Of a DNA stretch of 64,000 bases, positions 39,201-49,133 are shown in pieces. A program made the position numbers and the translations under genes. The notes beneath the pieces were generated by a model. That model worked only from the letters and a program-made list of their open reading frames with translations. It was not told the DNA's origin and made no database searches. The first letter of the stretch is position 1. Each line of letters starts with the position of its first letter. This DNA comes from Syncephalastrum monosporum B8922 (Eukaryota > Mucoromycota > Mucoromycetes > Mucorales > Syncephalastraceae), in contig JNEN01000859.1 in assembly GCA_000697355.1 (NCBI GenBank), forward strand, positions 124,001 through 188,000, read 5' to 3'.

Positions 39201-39534
39201 GCCCGAAGAACGCGTAGCGCTGCAGGTTCTCAAGGAGGTCTTGCTCGCAGACGAGATCAAGAAGGGCACGGCCAACGTCACACTGCGCAGCCTGGGCACG
39301 GGCTCGCTGCAGTTACCGATCCGGTCGAGCGTCATTGAGACCCCCACTCAGAGCGTGCAGTCGCCCTCCTTCAAGGAGCCAGGCCAGGCAGATGACCTGT
39401 TTGGCGAGCCGAAAGTGACGGCCTCGACAACCAATGTGGTTACCAAGCGCGGGTACGAGGTCGTCAAGCTCGTCGTGCAAAACTCCATGGTGCCCCTCAT
39501 GCTTGGCTTTCTTCGCACGCAGATACCATCCTAA
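36232..39534 (+). CDS. Sec7-domain/PH-domain protein, putative ARF-GEF-like regulator
   Basis: A single-exon gene of 1100 aa starting at the ATG at 36232. The first 440 residues are low complexity: Ser/Pro-rich, an acidic block, and two CAG/CAA-coded polyglutamine runs at about 37018-37050 and 37096-37134. A PH-like strand segment follows (VNANTVKERYLFLFNDLLLI; about residues 440-540). A Sec7 domain spans about 560-720 (VGIQYLIEKQVLGNEPLSIA, FLFKTPDLNRRQLGYYLAD, FRLAGLRLDEALRILLMTLR, KFHEDMVVKVVVAMLFLNAE). A second PH region lies at about 820-975, ending EQERRDWIAHLRQHC. Sec7 domains exchange GDP for GTP on ARF GTPases. Here the usual catalytic Glu position after RLP appears to be Ser (RLPSSWEALEYL), so exchange activity is doubtful. 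Local GC content is higher than in the neighbours. Confidence 0.85.
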   Translation: MSDGNSSSPPSQLNRPHPLSQLRSPKPSSRSSPPQKPRLDPTTNEPVSNNKNVQAAFDQLTRRQSLRDEPRDPSHLSVSSQSSSVGSTSPNSFTQRRLERGGAVPSSFSPFEWENRSSTTGGISSSVGSSTDLDSSAYFGLSPFVTSSFMETPSMDRNSTTSSNTSTRYRSLWHRYEREKQLQSADEADEDGDDDEDEDGPSSPETLKLSPQQASRPQSQATLRAVMRTGREDSDIDMSDDDTHMRKEDADKATKAMQTQGGEQQQQQQQQQQHLLAPFLLRGRHRQYQQQQQQQQQQYQQRATSPLAGPTRFDVRDPTSYPDEDDEDEGDVQHQLNASVTSTPTSTTDYFPPVQDKIPPPPSHPSHPLSRAESPPSPPHTTDTNTNTVPPSMQHASTLSKPAHDDALGRLLSLSKKTNGPKSNKLERPPPRTHLLQTPVYQVVNANTVKERYLFLFNDLLLICKPIMDENIIIGSNDAADDTTQPDHKHRHRPNENSLFQVKNIVELSKITLFLSREEHAQHMQHRPSITVGPDGRPLMSPPPRRMHPVLSSALRKFETDPNVGIQYLIEKQVLGNEPLSIANFLFKTPDLNRRQLGYYLADPARHDVYDCFLDCFRLAGLRLDEALRILLMTLRLPSSWEALEYLIERFSKKWHDANQNVVKFHEDMVVKVVVAMLFLNAELWYEASSDRDVFWSARERKERKDRLRLTRRASMMERNHHDRENVAVEPLHYISAKRAQGSTRPSSDEFLERWKHYDQYELVPQEFLEEMYRSIAVERLETGWDNEADEESMDDMSRMISVTPHRFPTRLTKGVASAPITISIPEPDAGLQIKLRGQDLVCEPSVLDFSTSCVQTFTITGHTLGRTSLMFIKAGHHANRYVSPTLPRTKSIVVVRSYMRYTFQVGFSHADWRVKTPLKSPASPELDLGGSTPIPVGGEIKRKYTFSVDTEQERRDWIAHLRQHCGQVQVMAPGEPSKLLKTSTPTATSPEERVALQVLKEVLLADEIKKGTANVTLRSLGTGSLQLPIRSSVIETPTQSVQSPSFKEPGQADDLFGEPKVTASTTNVVTKRGYEVVKLVVQNSMVPLMLGFLRTQIPS

Positions 39535-39701
39535 AGTTCTTCCTTTCTCTCTCTCTCTGTCTCTGTCTCCTCGCTCAACCGTCCTCGCACATCAATAAAG
39601 TTGCTTGTCCGTAATTTCCGAACCTTACTTTTTTGCTGCCTTCTTTCCTCCTTGCTTCTTCTCGTTCCCTTTGTCTTTTTCCTGCTTTTGCCTCTTTTGT
39701 C

Positions 39702-41528
39702 ATGCCTGTTCAGACGTCGTCCGGCGAGTTGCAAGGGCAGTCCCAGGACGGCGTGGATGTCTACCTCGGCATCCCGTACGCGCAGCCGCCCGTCGGCGAA
39801 CGGCGCTTCCGCCCGCCCGAGCCATACACGTCCAGCGCGCCGCGGCAGTGCACCACCCCGCCTCGCGCTGCACCGCAGACGAGTATGCCATTCGACACCC
39901 TCATGAGCTGCGAGATCGACCCGAGCAATCAGTCCGAGGACTGCTTGTATCTCAACGTCTGGGCGCCCACAAACGCACAGAACCTGCCCGTCCTGTTCTT
40001 TGTTCATACGGGTGCGTGCATGAGGTACGTGTGGGACTAAGCAACGCGCCTGCCCTGCCCAGTCCATGGATGTTCATTCTCATCTTTTTTCTATCCTGTC
40101 ATGCCCAGTGGAAGTGGAAATCAGGCCTTCTGGGACGGCACGAACCTGGCCAAACAAGGCGCGGTCGTGGTGACGTTCAACTACCGGCTAGGCGCACTCG
40201 GCTGGATGACCCTCGACCATCTGTCAAGCGAATTTACGACCGCAAACCTGGGCCTGCTCGACCAAATCGGTAAACGCATTGTGACACACAAAACTCTAAA
40301 AATTCTGATTTCGATCACTCACCCCCTGACCTGCGCTAGCCGCTGCTCGATGGGTCAAGGATAACATCCGCGCGTTTGGCGGCGATCCCGACCACATGAC
40401 CGGCTATGGCTCGTCCGCAGGCGCCACCTGCGTCATGGCGATGCTCATCTCGCCGCTCGGCGCAGGCCTGTTCAAGCGCGTCATCCTGCAGAGCCCGCCC
40501 ATGTTCCACGTCAGTCCGCGCGACTGGGCCAAGTTCAAGGGCGATATCTTTATGCGCTCACTCGGTCTCACGCCCGATCGGCTGAACGAGCTGCGCAGCC
40601 TGGATGTGCAGACCCTTCTGGACGCGCAGTCGTTCATGACGACCTGGCCAAACTTCATTGAGGGTCTCGCACCCGTCGGCCCCTCGGCCGATAGGACGGC
40701 CTTGCCGCAGACGCTCATCTACCATTATCTCCACGAGAAGCTGCCGAGCCACTACCGCGATCTCGAGATTCTGATCGGCTACACGCGCGACGAATTCAAT
40801 TTCTTTTTTCCGTTCCTGCCCAATTTCCAAAACATGGATGACAGCATGTTTGTGCGGACCTACTTTGCCCACATCTTCGGGCATGCGCGTGCGCGGGATG
40901 CCTACGAGGTCTACAAGGGCATTGCGCCGCCCTTGTCGCCGCCGAGCGAGGTTGCGCGATACATGGCCTCGGACGTCATGTGTCGCATGTCTACCCTCCT
41001 CACAGCCGAGGCGCTCGTCAAGCAGGGCCACAAGGTATGGCTCTATGAGTGGGATTACGAGGCCAACGATGTCGACCACGTGATCAAGGCCGCCCATATG
41101 GTGGATGCCATCTTTTCGTGGGATAACCTCCATTGCTGGGAGGGGAATCCGTTTCTGGGCCCGGGCGACCCATTCGAGCGCGACCGGATCGCCAAGCAAA
41201 TGTCGCAGGCCATCCTGCGCTTTGCGGCGACAGGCGACCCGAACCATCCGGGGATCCCGCACTGGCCGACCTACGATACCAGAGAAGCGCTCGTGTTTGA
41301 CCGCGAGGTACGAACAGAAAAAGATATTTACGCGCACGGCATCGACGCCTGGAAGACGACCCTCGCGGATTGGGTCCAGACGCCGATGTTGCCTTTCAAG
41401 AAACCCACGGCGCCCACCCAACCCCTTGCTTCGCCTCCATCGGATCAGGTAAACTTTTGGTATTGCAGGATGAAGACTGAGCTCATCATCGTCATTATTT
41501 TTAGTCCAAAAAGCGTCGATTCAGTTAG
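39702..41528 (+). CDS. Type-B carboxylesterase/lipase family protein
   Basis: An alpha/beta-hydrolase of the cholinesterase fold. Four exons close in frame: 39702-40024, 40109-40269, 40340-41448 and 41505-41528, giving 538 aa. Motifs: VDVYLGIPYAQPPVGERRFR, the EDCLYLNVWAP signature, oxyanion-loop region near VLFFVHTGACMRSGSGN, FNYRLGALGWMTL, and the nucleophile elbow TGYGSSAGATCVMA (Ser in G-x-S-x-G). The acid is likely the Glu in GYTRDEFNFFF and the His is in KAAHMVDAIFSWDN. No signal peptide is seen, so it is probably cytosolic. The last exon encodes SKKRRFS; if unspliced, the frame instead runs on to 41721 with an unlikely hydrophobic tail. Substrate unknown. Confidence 0.88.
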
Positions 41529-42243
41529 TGACTGCACAGTCATAGTAATCTTATTACTTTTGCTTTTTAATCGGACGTCTCTGAATTCTATCACTCGGTC
41601 AAGATTTCGCCCAAATACTCGTGGCTTTGCGTGGCAATGGAAAGGGGTTTGTTTCATAGTTTTCACAGTTTTCACTTCTTCAACGGATGTTGTTGGATCC
41701 GTTAATAAGATGGCTTCGTAGCTGTCGAGTTTTTCCTTGATTCTTAAACCGCCAAGAAGGTGAAATGATCCATAGTTCACGATCTCTATCTTTCAAACGG
41801 TTCTTACCTTGTCCGCTATCAGAAATCTCGGGTTTACCGAATGTAATATAATACAACGTCTGGGCCTTCCTGTCACCTCTCACTCGAATAGCTGTATATT
41901 TGCACTCCACAGCCAGTCCTTAGTAGTACTTGGGGAAGAGTTTTCGATTGAATGGAAAACTACAAAGTGTATAAGTTATAGCTGTTCTCTGATGCAACGC
42001 TACTGAAAAAGACGAGAGCGTGCAAATTTACTAGGAGTAGAGAGTTTCTGGAACAAACGGAAACTTGCGAAAGGATATTTTCATGATTGCCCTGGAGAAC
42101 AGGGCTGTGCTCAAATTTTGCATTTCATTACATGCTCTAGTACTCGTCTTTTCCATTCACATCACAGAAGAAAGAATACACCTACACCGCTTGCATTATC
42201 ACACTTATTGCATCACAAGCCATATCTTTGTTCGCAAAGTACT

Positions 42244-42583
42244 TTATGTTTCTCTCATCGCTCTTTTTCTCCCCATTTTCGCTAATTTGTCTGCTATTTC
42301 GTTACCCACCACTCCAACGTGGGCAGGAACCTTGTGCTAATTTAGTGCGCTAACAATATTAGATCACTATCTCTTTTTTCTTTTATGAAGAGAAGAAAAA
42401 AAAATAAGATATTTGGCTTACCAGCTTCGCGACACCTTGGCGTAAATTCATTTATTTGATGAGGTAGCCGCTGTATCCACATCCGCGAACACCACCGCGA
42501 ACGCTTCGGATAGTGTTTTGACTATCTGTGCAGATAAGCACGGAGGTGGTGTTCGGAATATGTTCTAGCGCGAGTATAATTGC
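42244..42583 (-). mobile_element. RNase H remnant of a non-LTR retrotransposon
   Basis: On the minus strand, 42583-42452 reads AIILALEHIPNTTSVLICTD, then SQNTIRSVRGG, then a stop. This is the RNase H strand with the catalytic TDS. After a broken stretch, 42332-42244 reads VPAHVGVVGNEIADKLAKMG, the classic C-terminal RNase H motif. Both parts are in order on one strand but interrupted by stops and a frameshift, so the copy is dead. Further upstream on the same strand (43010-42822) the frame ...VAPLGRTNVKILENMCKI resembles the connection between reverse transcriptase and RNase H in fungal LINE elements. No reverse transcriptase catalytic motif was seen in the window. Confidence 0.7.
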
Positions 42584-43179
42584 CTAATGTATTGGAGGTG
42601 TATTCGCTTAGCCAGTAATACTATGGTGTAGCATTTTTTGTTTACCAGTGCTTCCGCTTCAATCTACTCAAGTGCTCCCAGAGTTAAGGGAGCCGACCCC
42701 CAAATTTCACCCCGCCCAAATTTATGCGATTTTCGCGCTCTGGCAGGGAAAATTTGACCACACCATAGTCTTCAAGCCCAACGTCTCGTGAGCACCGGTT
42801 TTTTAATTTGATCATAGTAAATCATATCTTGCACATATTTTCCAGTATTTTTACGTTGGTTCGGCCAAGTGGTGCAACTATGTAGACGCGAACCGTCATG
42901 CGCGATAAGCAAGGTTCAAGGCCGCGAGAGATAACTTGAAATGACAACGATGGGCAACGAGATTGAGTATGTCTCGATAGCTTGAAGTCGTCTTTATTCG
43001 TGTATGTCAAAAGACAAGCGAAGAAAAGGGGGTTGTTTTTAAAATGAGCGGAATGGAGGCATGGTTGGGCTTCAGGACAAGTAAGAAAGTCAAAGATAAG
43101 GAAACTGGCGCAGCATGAAGATTCTCACACGCCTACCTAAATTGAGCCGAATTATTCCTTTTGCCTCACATAGGCTAAG

Positions 43180-43241
43180 CTCATCGAACCTCACTTCAGG
43201 CTCACCGAGCCTCACTTCAGGCTCACTGAACCTCACTTAAG
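43180..43241. repeat. 21-bp tandem repeat, three copies
   Basis: The unit CTCATCGAACCTCACTTCAGG occurs three times in a row with one to three mismatches each (CTCACCGAGCCTC..., CTCACTGAACCTC...). It lies in non-coding DNA between retrotransposon fragments and is probably a minisatellite. Confidence 0.7.
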
Positions 43242-44110
43242 CTCCATTATTTATTGTGACACCTGACAAGGTGACCCCTCTGGCGGTAGCTTAAATCAAC
43301 TACGAGAGGCCTAACCAAACGAAAGGTACAGCATCCTCCAGCATGTGCAGAGGACTGCCGGCCATGCTTAACTCCTTCTGACCGTCTCTGCTTTATTTGT
43401 TGGACATGAAACAAGCATTACGGGGGACGTTTTTTCCTTTGGCGAATGCATTCAAGCTTGACAGATGTCAAGATTAAAAGAATCTGGCATGTCTATGGCA
43501 GTCAAGACTCATCGAGCTTCCAGACCCGTACTACGCTAACAGGCCACTCCTTATTTGAACTTGGTTTAAGCATCGATTCCTGGGATACCCTTTATCCTCC
43601 GCTTTACTATATGTAACAGACAAGATCAACGAGTCACGAGTCGCGCGCGGTTGACCACCGCCTTCCTTTAGTGTTATCAAACCAGACTCCCTTTTCACAA
43701 AGCAAGCCAAGATATGCCAAGGCAGAGATCTAACATTCAGTATCTAGGGTAAAAAAAGACTCATTTCATTTAACCCTAGTCATTGCTTTCCTTTTGATTT
43801 TCGAGTACTATCTAGCATGAGGATAACCGTGCGTTAAAGACAGTACTGTACTGTACACATTACAGTATCCTCTTGTATGTAGAATAAGCTTTCAAACTGC
43901 ATGAAATTCTGTCAATGTTTCAAGGTTTCACAATTGGCTTTGGCAGTTGTCTGTGTCACGTAAATCTTTTTTCTTTTGGCATTTTGACGCGAAAATCGCT
44001 CGCTTCCCATTCACTTGCGTAATAAATCATCATCAAGCGAAGCCAACCCGTCTATCTTTTTTTCCAGCTGATTAACTGATAGTTATCGCTGGATTTGGTG
44101 GCCCTGATCC

Positions 44111-44830
44111 TTGACTCATTTCAGGGCCGGCGAACGATTTCTGCGCACAGGCCTCCCGGTAGCTGGATTGAGTTTCTGCTCAACTTGGGAAGTACGCCGT
44201 CTGATGTGCTTACTTATGATGAGAAGGATTCAAAGGGAAGGATTTGTTGGCTCAAGTGAATCAATTATGTCACACGACAAGTTCGATGTCGTGCCTTGAA
44301 CGCTTTTTTTCTTTTCTCTTGTTTCAAGGCATTCGAAAAGCTTTCCGCCTGGCACTGGTCTCGTCTTGAAATGCTCCGATTCTGTGTCGTGCCCTTTAGG
44401 TTCTTATATGGAAGAAGAGGTATCAAAAGATAAAGTCCTCAAAAGAAACGCGAGAGAGACAGAGTATGATTTACACCTATATGCCTCATCTCTTGTAGAC
44501 TCAAATGACGGCCTCACAAAAACCTATGGGGTGGTCTCTCTTGGATGGTGGTTATCAAGAGCTATGCTAACCTGCGTGAACTGTACCTTCATCGGGCCAG
44601 TGTATCCAGCATAGGCGGACGACGTCTTTTTATAGCCTGCCGCCGCTCGTCACGTTCAAGACCGAGCTCCATTTACGAGTCATTCCTCAAGCACCTCAAA
44701 TCACCCTCCTCCCTTAAGCGATTGTCTTTCCGGTCCGATCCGGTACACGGCTCACAAGACGCGTTTCGTAGCTTTCTTCGAGAAAAGACGCCCAGCTGGG
44801 GTGGATTAAATTCGTTGTTCTAGAGTTGTG
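44111..44830 (+). pseudogene. Degenerate coding-like region, unknown origin
   Basis: Several overlapping frames carry protein-like sequence but are broken by stops: RAGERFLRTGLPVAGLSF, VVIKSYANLRELYLHRASV, and in another frame PPLVTFKTELHLRVIPQAP followed by DAQLGWIKFVVLELCDNATE. The NLRELYLHRA-type segment resembles a leucine-rich repeat, so a decayed F-box/LRR gene is one possibility. No intact model can be built and the call is weak. Confidence 0.2.
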
Positions 44831-45115
44831 TGATAATGCCACGGAGATACTCCCGGACTGACTCCCCTTTGAATTTACTCATCACTGTGACAAGAATATA
44901 GCTCCAGTCTTGTAAAGAGTAACAAAAGGTGGAAGGTGTTCACGTATCGCTCATGATCTTTTTTGTCTTTTTCCCTTTTTCATATCAGGCAAACGAATTT
45001 GAAAGAGCGACACTCGCCCTTTTCTTTTTTCCTCGTTTTGCACGCCAATGACACTTGACAAGATCGATTCAGTTCTTAGGAGTAAGCGAAGAACCGCAAA
45101 CGTTCCAAAGCGTTT

Positions 45116-46622
45116 ATGCTCATTTCTAAAGCTGACAATGCGTTTAAAGGAAATGAAACGCGCAAAAAGGGCTCTTACCACATCTCGGGCGCAGACTCTC
45201 CCGAGATTCAGGCACTTCCGGGCGACACAGACGCCCAATTCGGTCAAACGAAAGAACTCGAGCCTGAAGAAGGTCATCACAACGACGAAGATAAGGAAGG
45301 AGAACCAGGACAAATGGAAGAAATACCGGAAGACGACAGTGACAGAAACGACAACACCGACGATGACTATGGCTATGAGAAAGAAGTCCTTGCCGCACCA
45401 CCAGAACTTACACCCAAAAAAGCACCATCGTCCAGACAACCGCGTGTACCCATAACGCGAAGTGCAAAAAGACGCCAGGATCACGCAAATCTATTTAATA
45501 TACGTGACGATACCCCGCTACCTGGTCCAGTACAGAACCCAGTTACTCGCTCTCATGACAAGCGAAGAAAAGAAGAGCAGGACGAGGAAAAAGAGGACGA
45601 AAAAGCAGAAGACGAGGAAGAGGAAGAGGAAGAGGAAAAGGAGTATGAAATTGAAGAGTTCATCTCTCACAAAATATACAGAGTAAGTCGCTCTTCGAGT
45701 GTTCTTCCTTTTTTGCATAGGTATATACAAATATACAATTATTGACGACTTCTCCAATAGCACAAAGTCCTCAAGTATGAGGTCAAATGGAAGGGGTACG
45801 ATGACTCGCACAATACTTGGGAACCGGCACGTATGATCCACGAGTAAGTGGCCTCTGCTATCGATTCGAGCCATCCTGACCTCTGTCTCTCTCTCTTCCT
45901 TTTTCGTAGAGATTGCCCTGAACTTGTGCAAGAATACTGGGCTGGTAAACCCAACAAACCTGATAACTTACCCAACGCCAAGAAGCGCAAACACGATGAT
46001 TCGGACGCTTTCGACACGTCGCCCGTAGAGGAGCGGTTTGGTCTCGCTTTTGAAGACGAGGATCTTTTGCCACGGATGCGAAAAGAAGGCTACCGCGTCG
46101 CACGTCACTCCCCATTTCCGACCAACCTCACCGACTGGAATCTGGAGTTACGCGCCATTCACACCGTGCAGCGTATCAAACGGACCGATCAGCTGGTGGC
46201 CTACGTGAGCTGGTACATATTGAATACACGATGTAGAGAATTCCCTCTCGCAACCCCTCCACACACACACACACACACACACGCATCTTCTCGTCGAATT
46301 ATTTCATTCATACGGCTATTTTTACCATGACGTAGGGCGAACAGAGAAAAGACGGTCCACTGCGTGGAGGAGCTGCATGAGAAATGCCCGGATTCGGTAC
46401 GTATCAGTCCAGAGAGCTGCATGGCGTGCGTGACATGACAAAAGGGGAGAGAGTAAAATTTGAGACAGAGACAAAGAGAGAGATAAAGTGGGTGTGTTGT
46501 GTGTTTAATGCGTGATATACATTTGATTGGGCTTAGGAGACGAATAATTTGCTAATGTCTGGTTCACGTAGCTCATCGACTACTACCAGTCCCGGATCCG
46601 CTTCACCGAACAAGAGCAATAA
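45116..46622 (+). CDS. HP1-like protein with chromodomain and chromoshadow domain
   Basis: HP1 proteins bind H3K9-methylated nucleosomes and assemble heterochromatin. Five exons, 45116-45682, 45761-45843, 45910-46212, 46336-46396 and 46572-46622, give 354 aa. A long acidic and basic N-terminus ends in a run of Glu directly before the chromodomain, EKEYEIEEFISHKIYR joined to HKVLKYEVKWKGYDDSHNTW and EPARMIHEDCPELVQEYW. The aromatic cage positions (Tyr, Trp, Trp or Tyr) look present. After a linker (AKKRKHDDSD) the chromoshadow domain reads WNLELRAIHTVQRIKRTDQL, VAYVSWANREKTVHCVEELH, EKCPDS and LIDYYQSRIRFTEQEQ; its pieces come from three exons. The start is the first ATG in the long acidic frame and could lie elsewhere. 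Confidence 0.9.
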
Positions 46623-46977
46623 ACTATTTGTTGTCATCATGTGTATAAATTCCATTGACCCCAAGTTTCTCAGAGCAAGTATTTATTATGTAGCCTCAAC
46701 CCATTCCTTGGTACGAATAAACTGGCAGCCACGCTTACCTGTACAGTATAAGCATCAAATCAAGCGGGGCAAATATCTATTGGCTCTTTTTGATTTTATT
46801 CACCCCTTCCCGCACGACTCCTTATTTCCTTTCCTTTTCGTCTACTCTCCTCTTTCATTTCTTTGTCTTTTTATTCTTTCCTTGAACACATCTTTTTGCC
46901 TTTTCTACGTCCATTTGCAATTCAGCCGCGCTTTCACACCATCCACCCAGCGAACGACTCGACACACACGAAAGAGA

Positions 46978-48616
46978 ATGCGGATCATCTCACGGGTCGT
47001 AGGTTATCACGCAGTACGAACATAAAAGTCAAGAGAGGACTCAAAACGTGCTCCACTCTCTATTTATATATCATGGGCAGTTTGGCGAATCCCGATGGAC
47101 GAGAGCCATATTTATTACCATCGTCTTACAAGCTCTGTTCGCCATTATATTCGAGTCCGTCATTTTTGCATACCATTCGAACGTAGTAAACATTATTTAC
47201 AACGAGCGTCTCGGCCGACCTGAATACGGTTCCAGCCTACTTGTCGCCTACGCCAACGCGCGGTCTCTCCTTGTTTATTTCACACTTTTCATGATCGCCC
47301 AAGTTTTCACGGTCATTCTGGTCCTCGACGCGGTAAATATAAGAAAGAGAGAGAGGGAAAAAAACAGAGAGACTGGAATATGAAAAAAAGATAATGCATC
47401 TTGGTTGAGTTCCGTCCCTGGATTAATTCTATTTTTTTTTTTTTTTGGGCTTCTTCGTCTTTTATTAATCATATACCCCACACACTCTCCACCAGATATG
47501 CCAAAAGAACACGATCGAGATGATTGCACTTGTCGTCTTTGAGCTCGGCATGAGCGCATACAGCATAATCCAGTACCACCAAACGTCCACGTTGTTTAGC
47601 GACGCGAATGACCCAGCCGTGGCGCTTGCCTTGGCGTTCCTGGGCGACGCGCTACATGCCTCGGGATGGGCCGAAATCACCCAGATCTGTGTCATGGTCG
47701 TGTCGACGGGCGTGTTTATCTTTTTAGCCTACAAACTTTGTCTCGAATTCGGCTGGATCATCTACAAAAAGATTGGCGCCGACCTGGCCATGCGAGGTAC
47801 GTCTGCGTTGCAAAAATGAAAAAAAAGGCTTAACCCACGTTCATCCTTCACCTTTTTTCTTGTATGTAGATCGATACAAGATGTATCAGATATTTATGAT
47901 GCTTCTCAAGTTTGACTTCTTCTTTTTTCTCGGCTTCTCTATCCAGTACCTCGCCCTTCTCATCGTCGCATGGTGGCCCGAGTCAAGTACGGCCGAGGAG
48001 CGGTCCAGCTTGATACAAAAGCTGATTGAGCACGTGACGCTGAGTTGTCTCGTCAGTGTCGCCATGCTGATATTGGCCTACTGGGGCGTAAGTCAGAGTC
48101 CCTGCTTTTTCTTTTTGATGTTCCAGGCATGGATGTCTAACCTATGTGCATGCAGCTGCGACGCGAAAGTAAGCCCAGCCTGTATCTATTTGCGGCGCTA
48201 GCCATGGCCAGCATGGGCTACTTTATGTACTCCCTTGTCGAGGTTAACCGAGACCCGCAACGCTACACGGGTTCCAGAGCATTCCTCACCTTCTTTTGTA
48301 CGTAAAAGCCTCTTTTGTCTTTATGCGCGTCTCACTCACATGCTCTTCATACCTTTTTCTATTCTCTTGCAGTGTGTGTGGACATGGTCCTGATTATGGT
48401 ATCAGTACCGGTCTCCATGATATGCGTGCGCAACTTTAATCACGGTTTGATCAACCATAGTAAGTGACACTGTTTCCGTGTAGTAACTCAATTTTCACTC
48501 ACACGCCGCGACTCCATTCTGTAGTCAGTCACGCAACAGGTTGCGCGACAGGCGTTGCAGCAGACGGTAATGGGTCTGAAAAGACCGACCCACAGCAGCG
48601 GTGGTCGATTGAATGA
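46978..48616 (+). CDS. UPF0658-type Golgi multispanning membrane protein
   Basis: Seven exons. The last six are firm: 47081-47332, 47496-47796, 47870-48087, 48156-48297, 48373-48459 and 48525-48616. The first exon is inferred (46978-47013, phase 0), because the acceptor TCATGGGCAG at 47080 has a good pyrimidine tract and no in-frame ATG follows. About seven helices are visible, including [93 protein letters not shown] and [19 protein letters not shown]. This topology and sequence style match the fungal UPF0658 Golgi membrane family, function unknown. It is intact but its N-terminus is uncertain. Confidence 0.75.
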
Positions 48617-49133
48617 AGAGAATACCACCATCATCTACTCTCGAATTATGCACAACGCACACGCACACACATATATATACTTTATACTTCATAACGTTTC
48701 TTAATGTATCTCATATCTTTTATTTCTTTTGTTCTTCTGTTGTTCCACTTCAATTTATCGCACCATCACTGATGATGAAAAAAAAAAAGCCACCTGCAGC
48801 ACCAAAGGGGATATGCGTTGCACGGATCCAAAGTAGGTACTGCAGCATGAACAACGAGCGGCATGAAAAACCCGAAAGAAGAAAGAATCTACCATTTAGG
48901 TATCCCCGACGGTGTACCATTCATTTCCATTCATTTCAGGCAGAAATATCTTTCTCCATCGTCCCAAGGGAAAGCTGAGAAAAAAAAAAAGAAGGGAGAC
49001 ATGGAAACGAAAAAAAAAGTAGGGCCCAGACTGTTCTGCGGGAAGCCACCCATCGGATTCATGCAAAGAAAAAGAAAAGAAAAGAAAAAAAAAGTTTAGA
49101 CACGTGAATATTTTCTAACAAGGGCGTCAATGT
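48617..49133. other. Convergent intergenic region with A-rich tracts
   Basis: 3' flanks of the UPF0658 gene and the La-motif gene meet here. A-runs and AAAAGAAAA tracts around 48778-49095. No gene or RNA recognised. Confidence 0.5.

Larger units (their letters stand above)
41529..45115. other. Decayed, transposon-bearing region
   Basis: About 3.6 kb without an intact gene. It contains RNase H and post-RT remnants of a retrotransposon (42244-43010), a short tandem repeat (43180-43241), and overlapping degenerate frames at 44111-44830. No recognisable terminal repeats or target-site duplications were found by eye. Confidence 0.6.

Noticed and set aside
40558..41421. 287-codon minus-strand ORF
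   Set aside because: Antisense shadow of the carboxylesterase gene.
46261..46283. CA dinucleotide repeat considered as a regulatory site
   Set aside because: Simple microsatellite inside an HP1 intron; nothing points to function.
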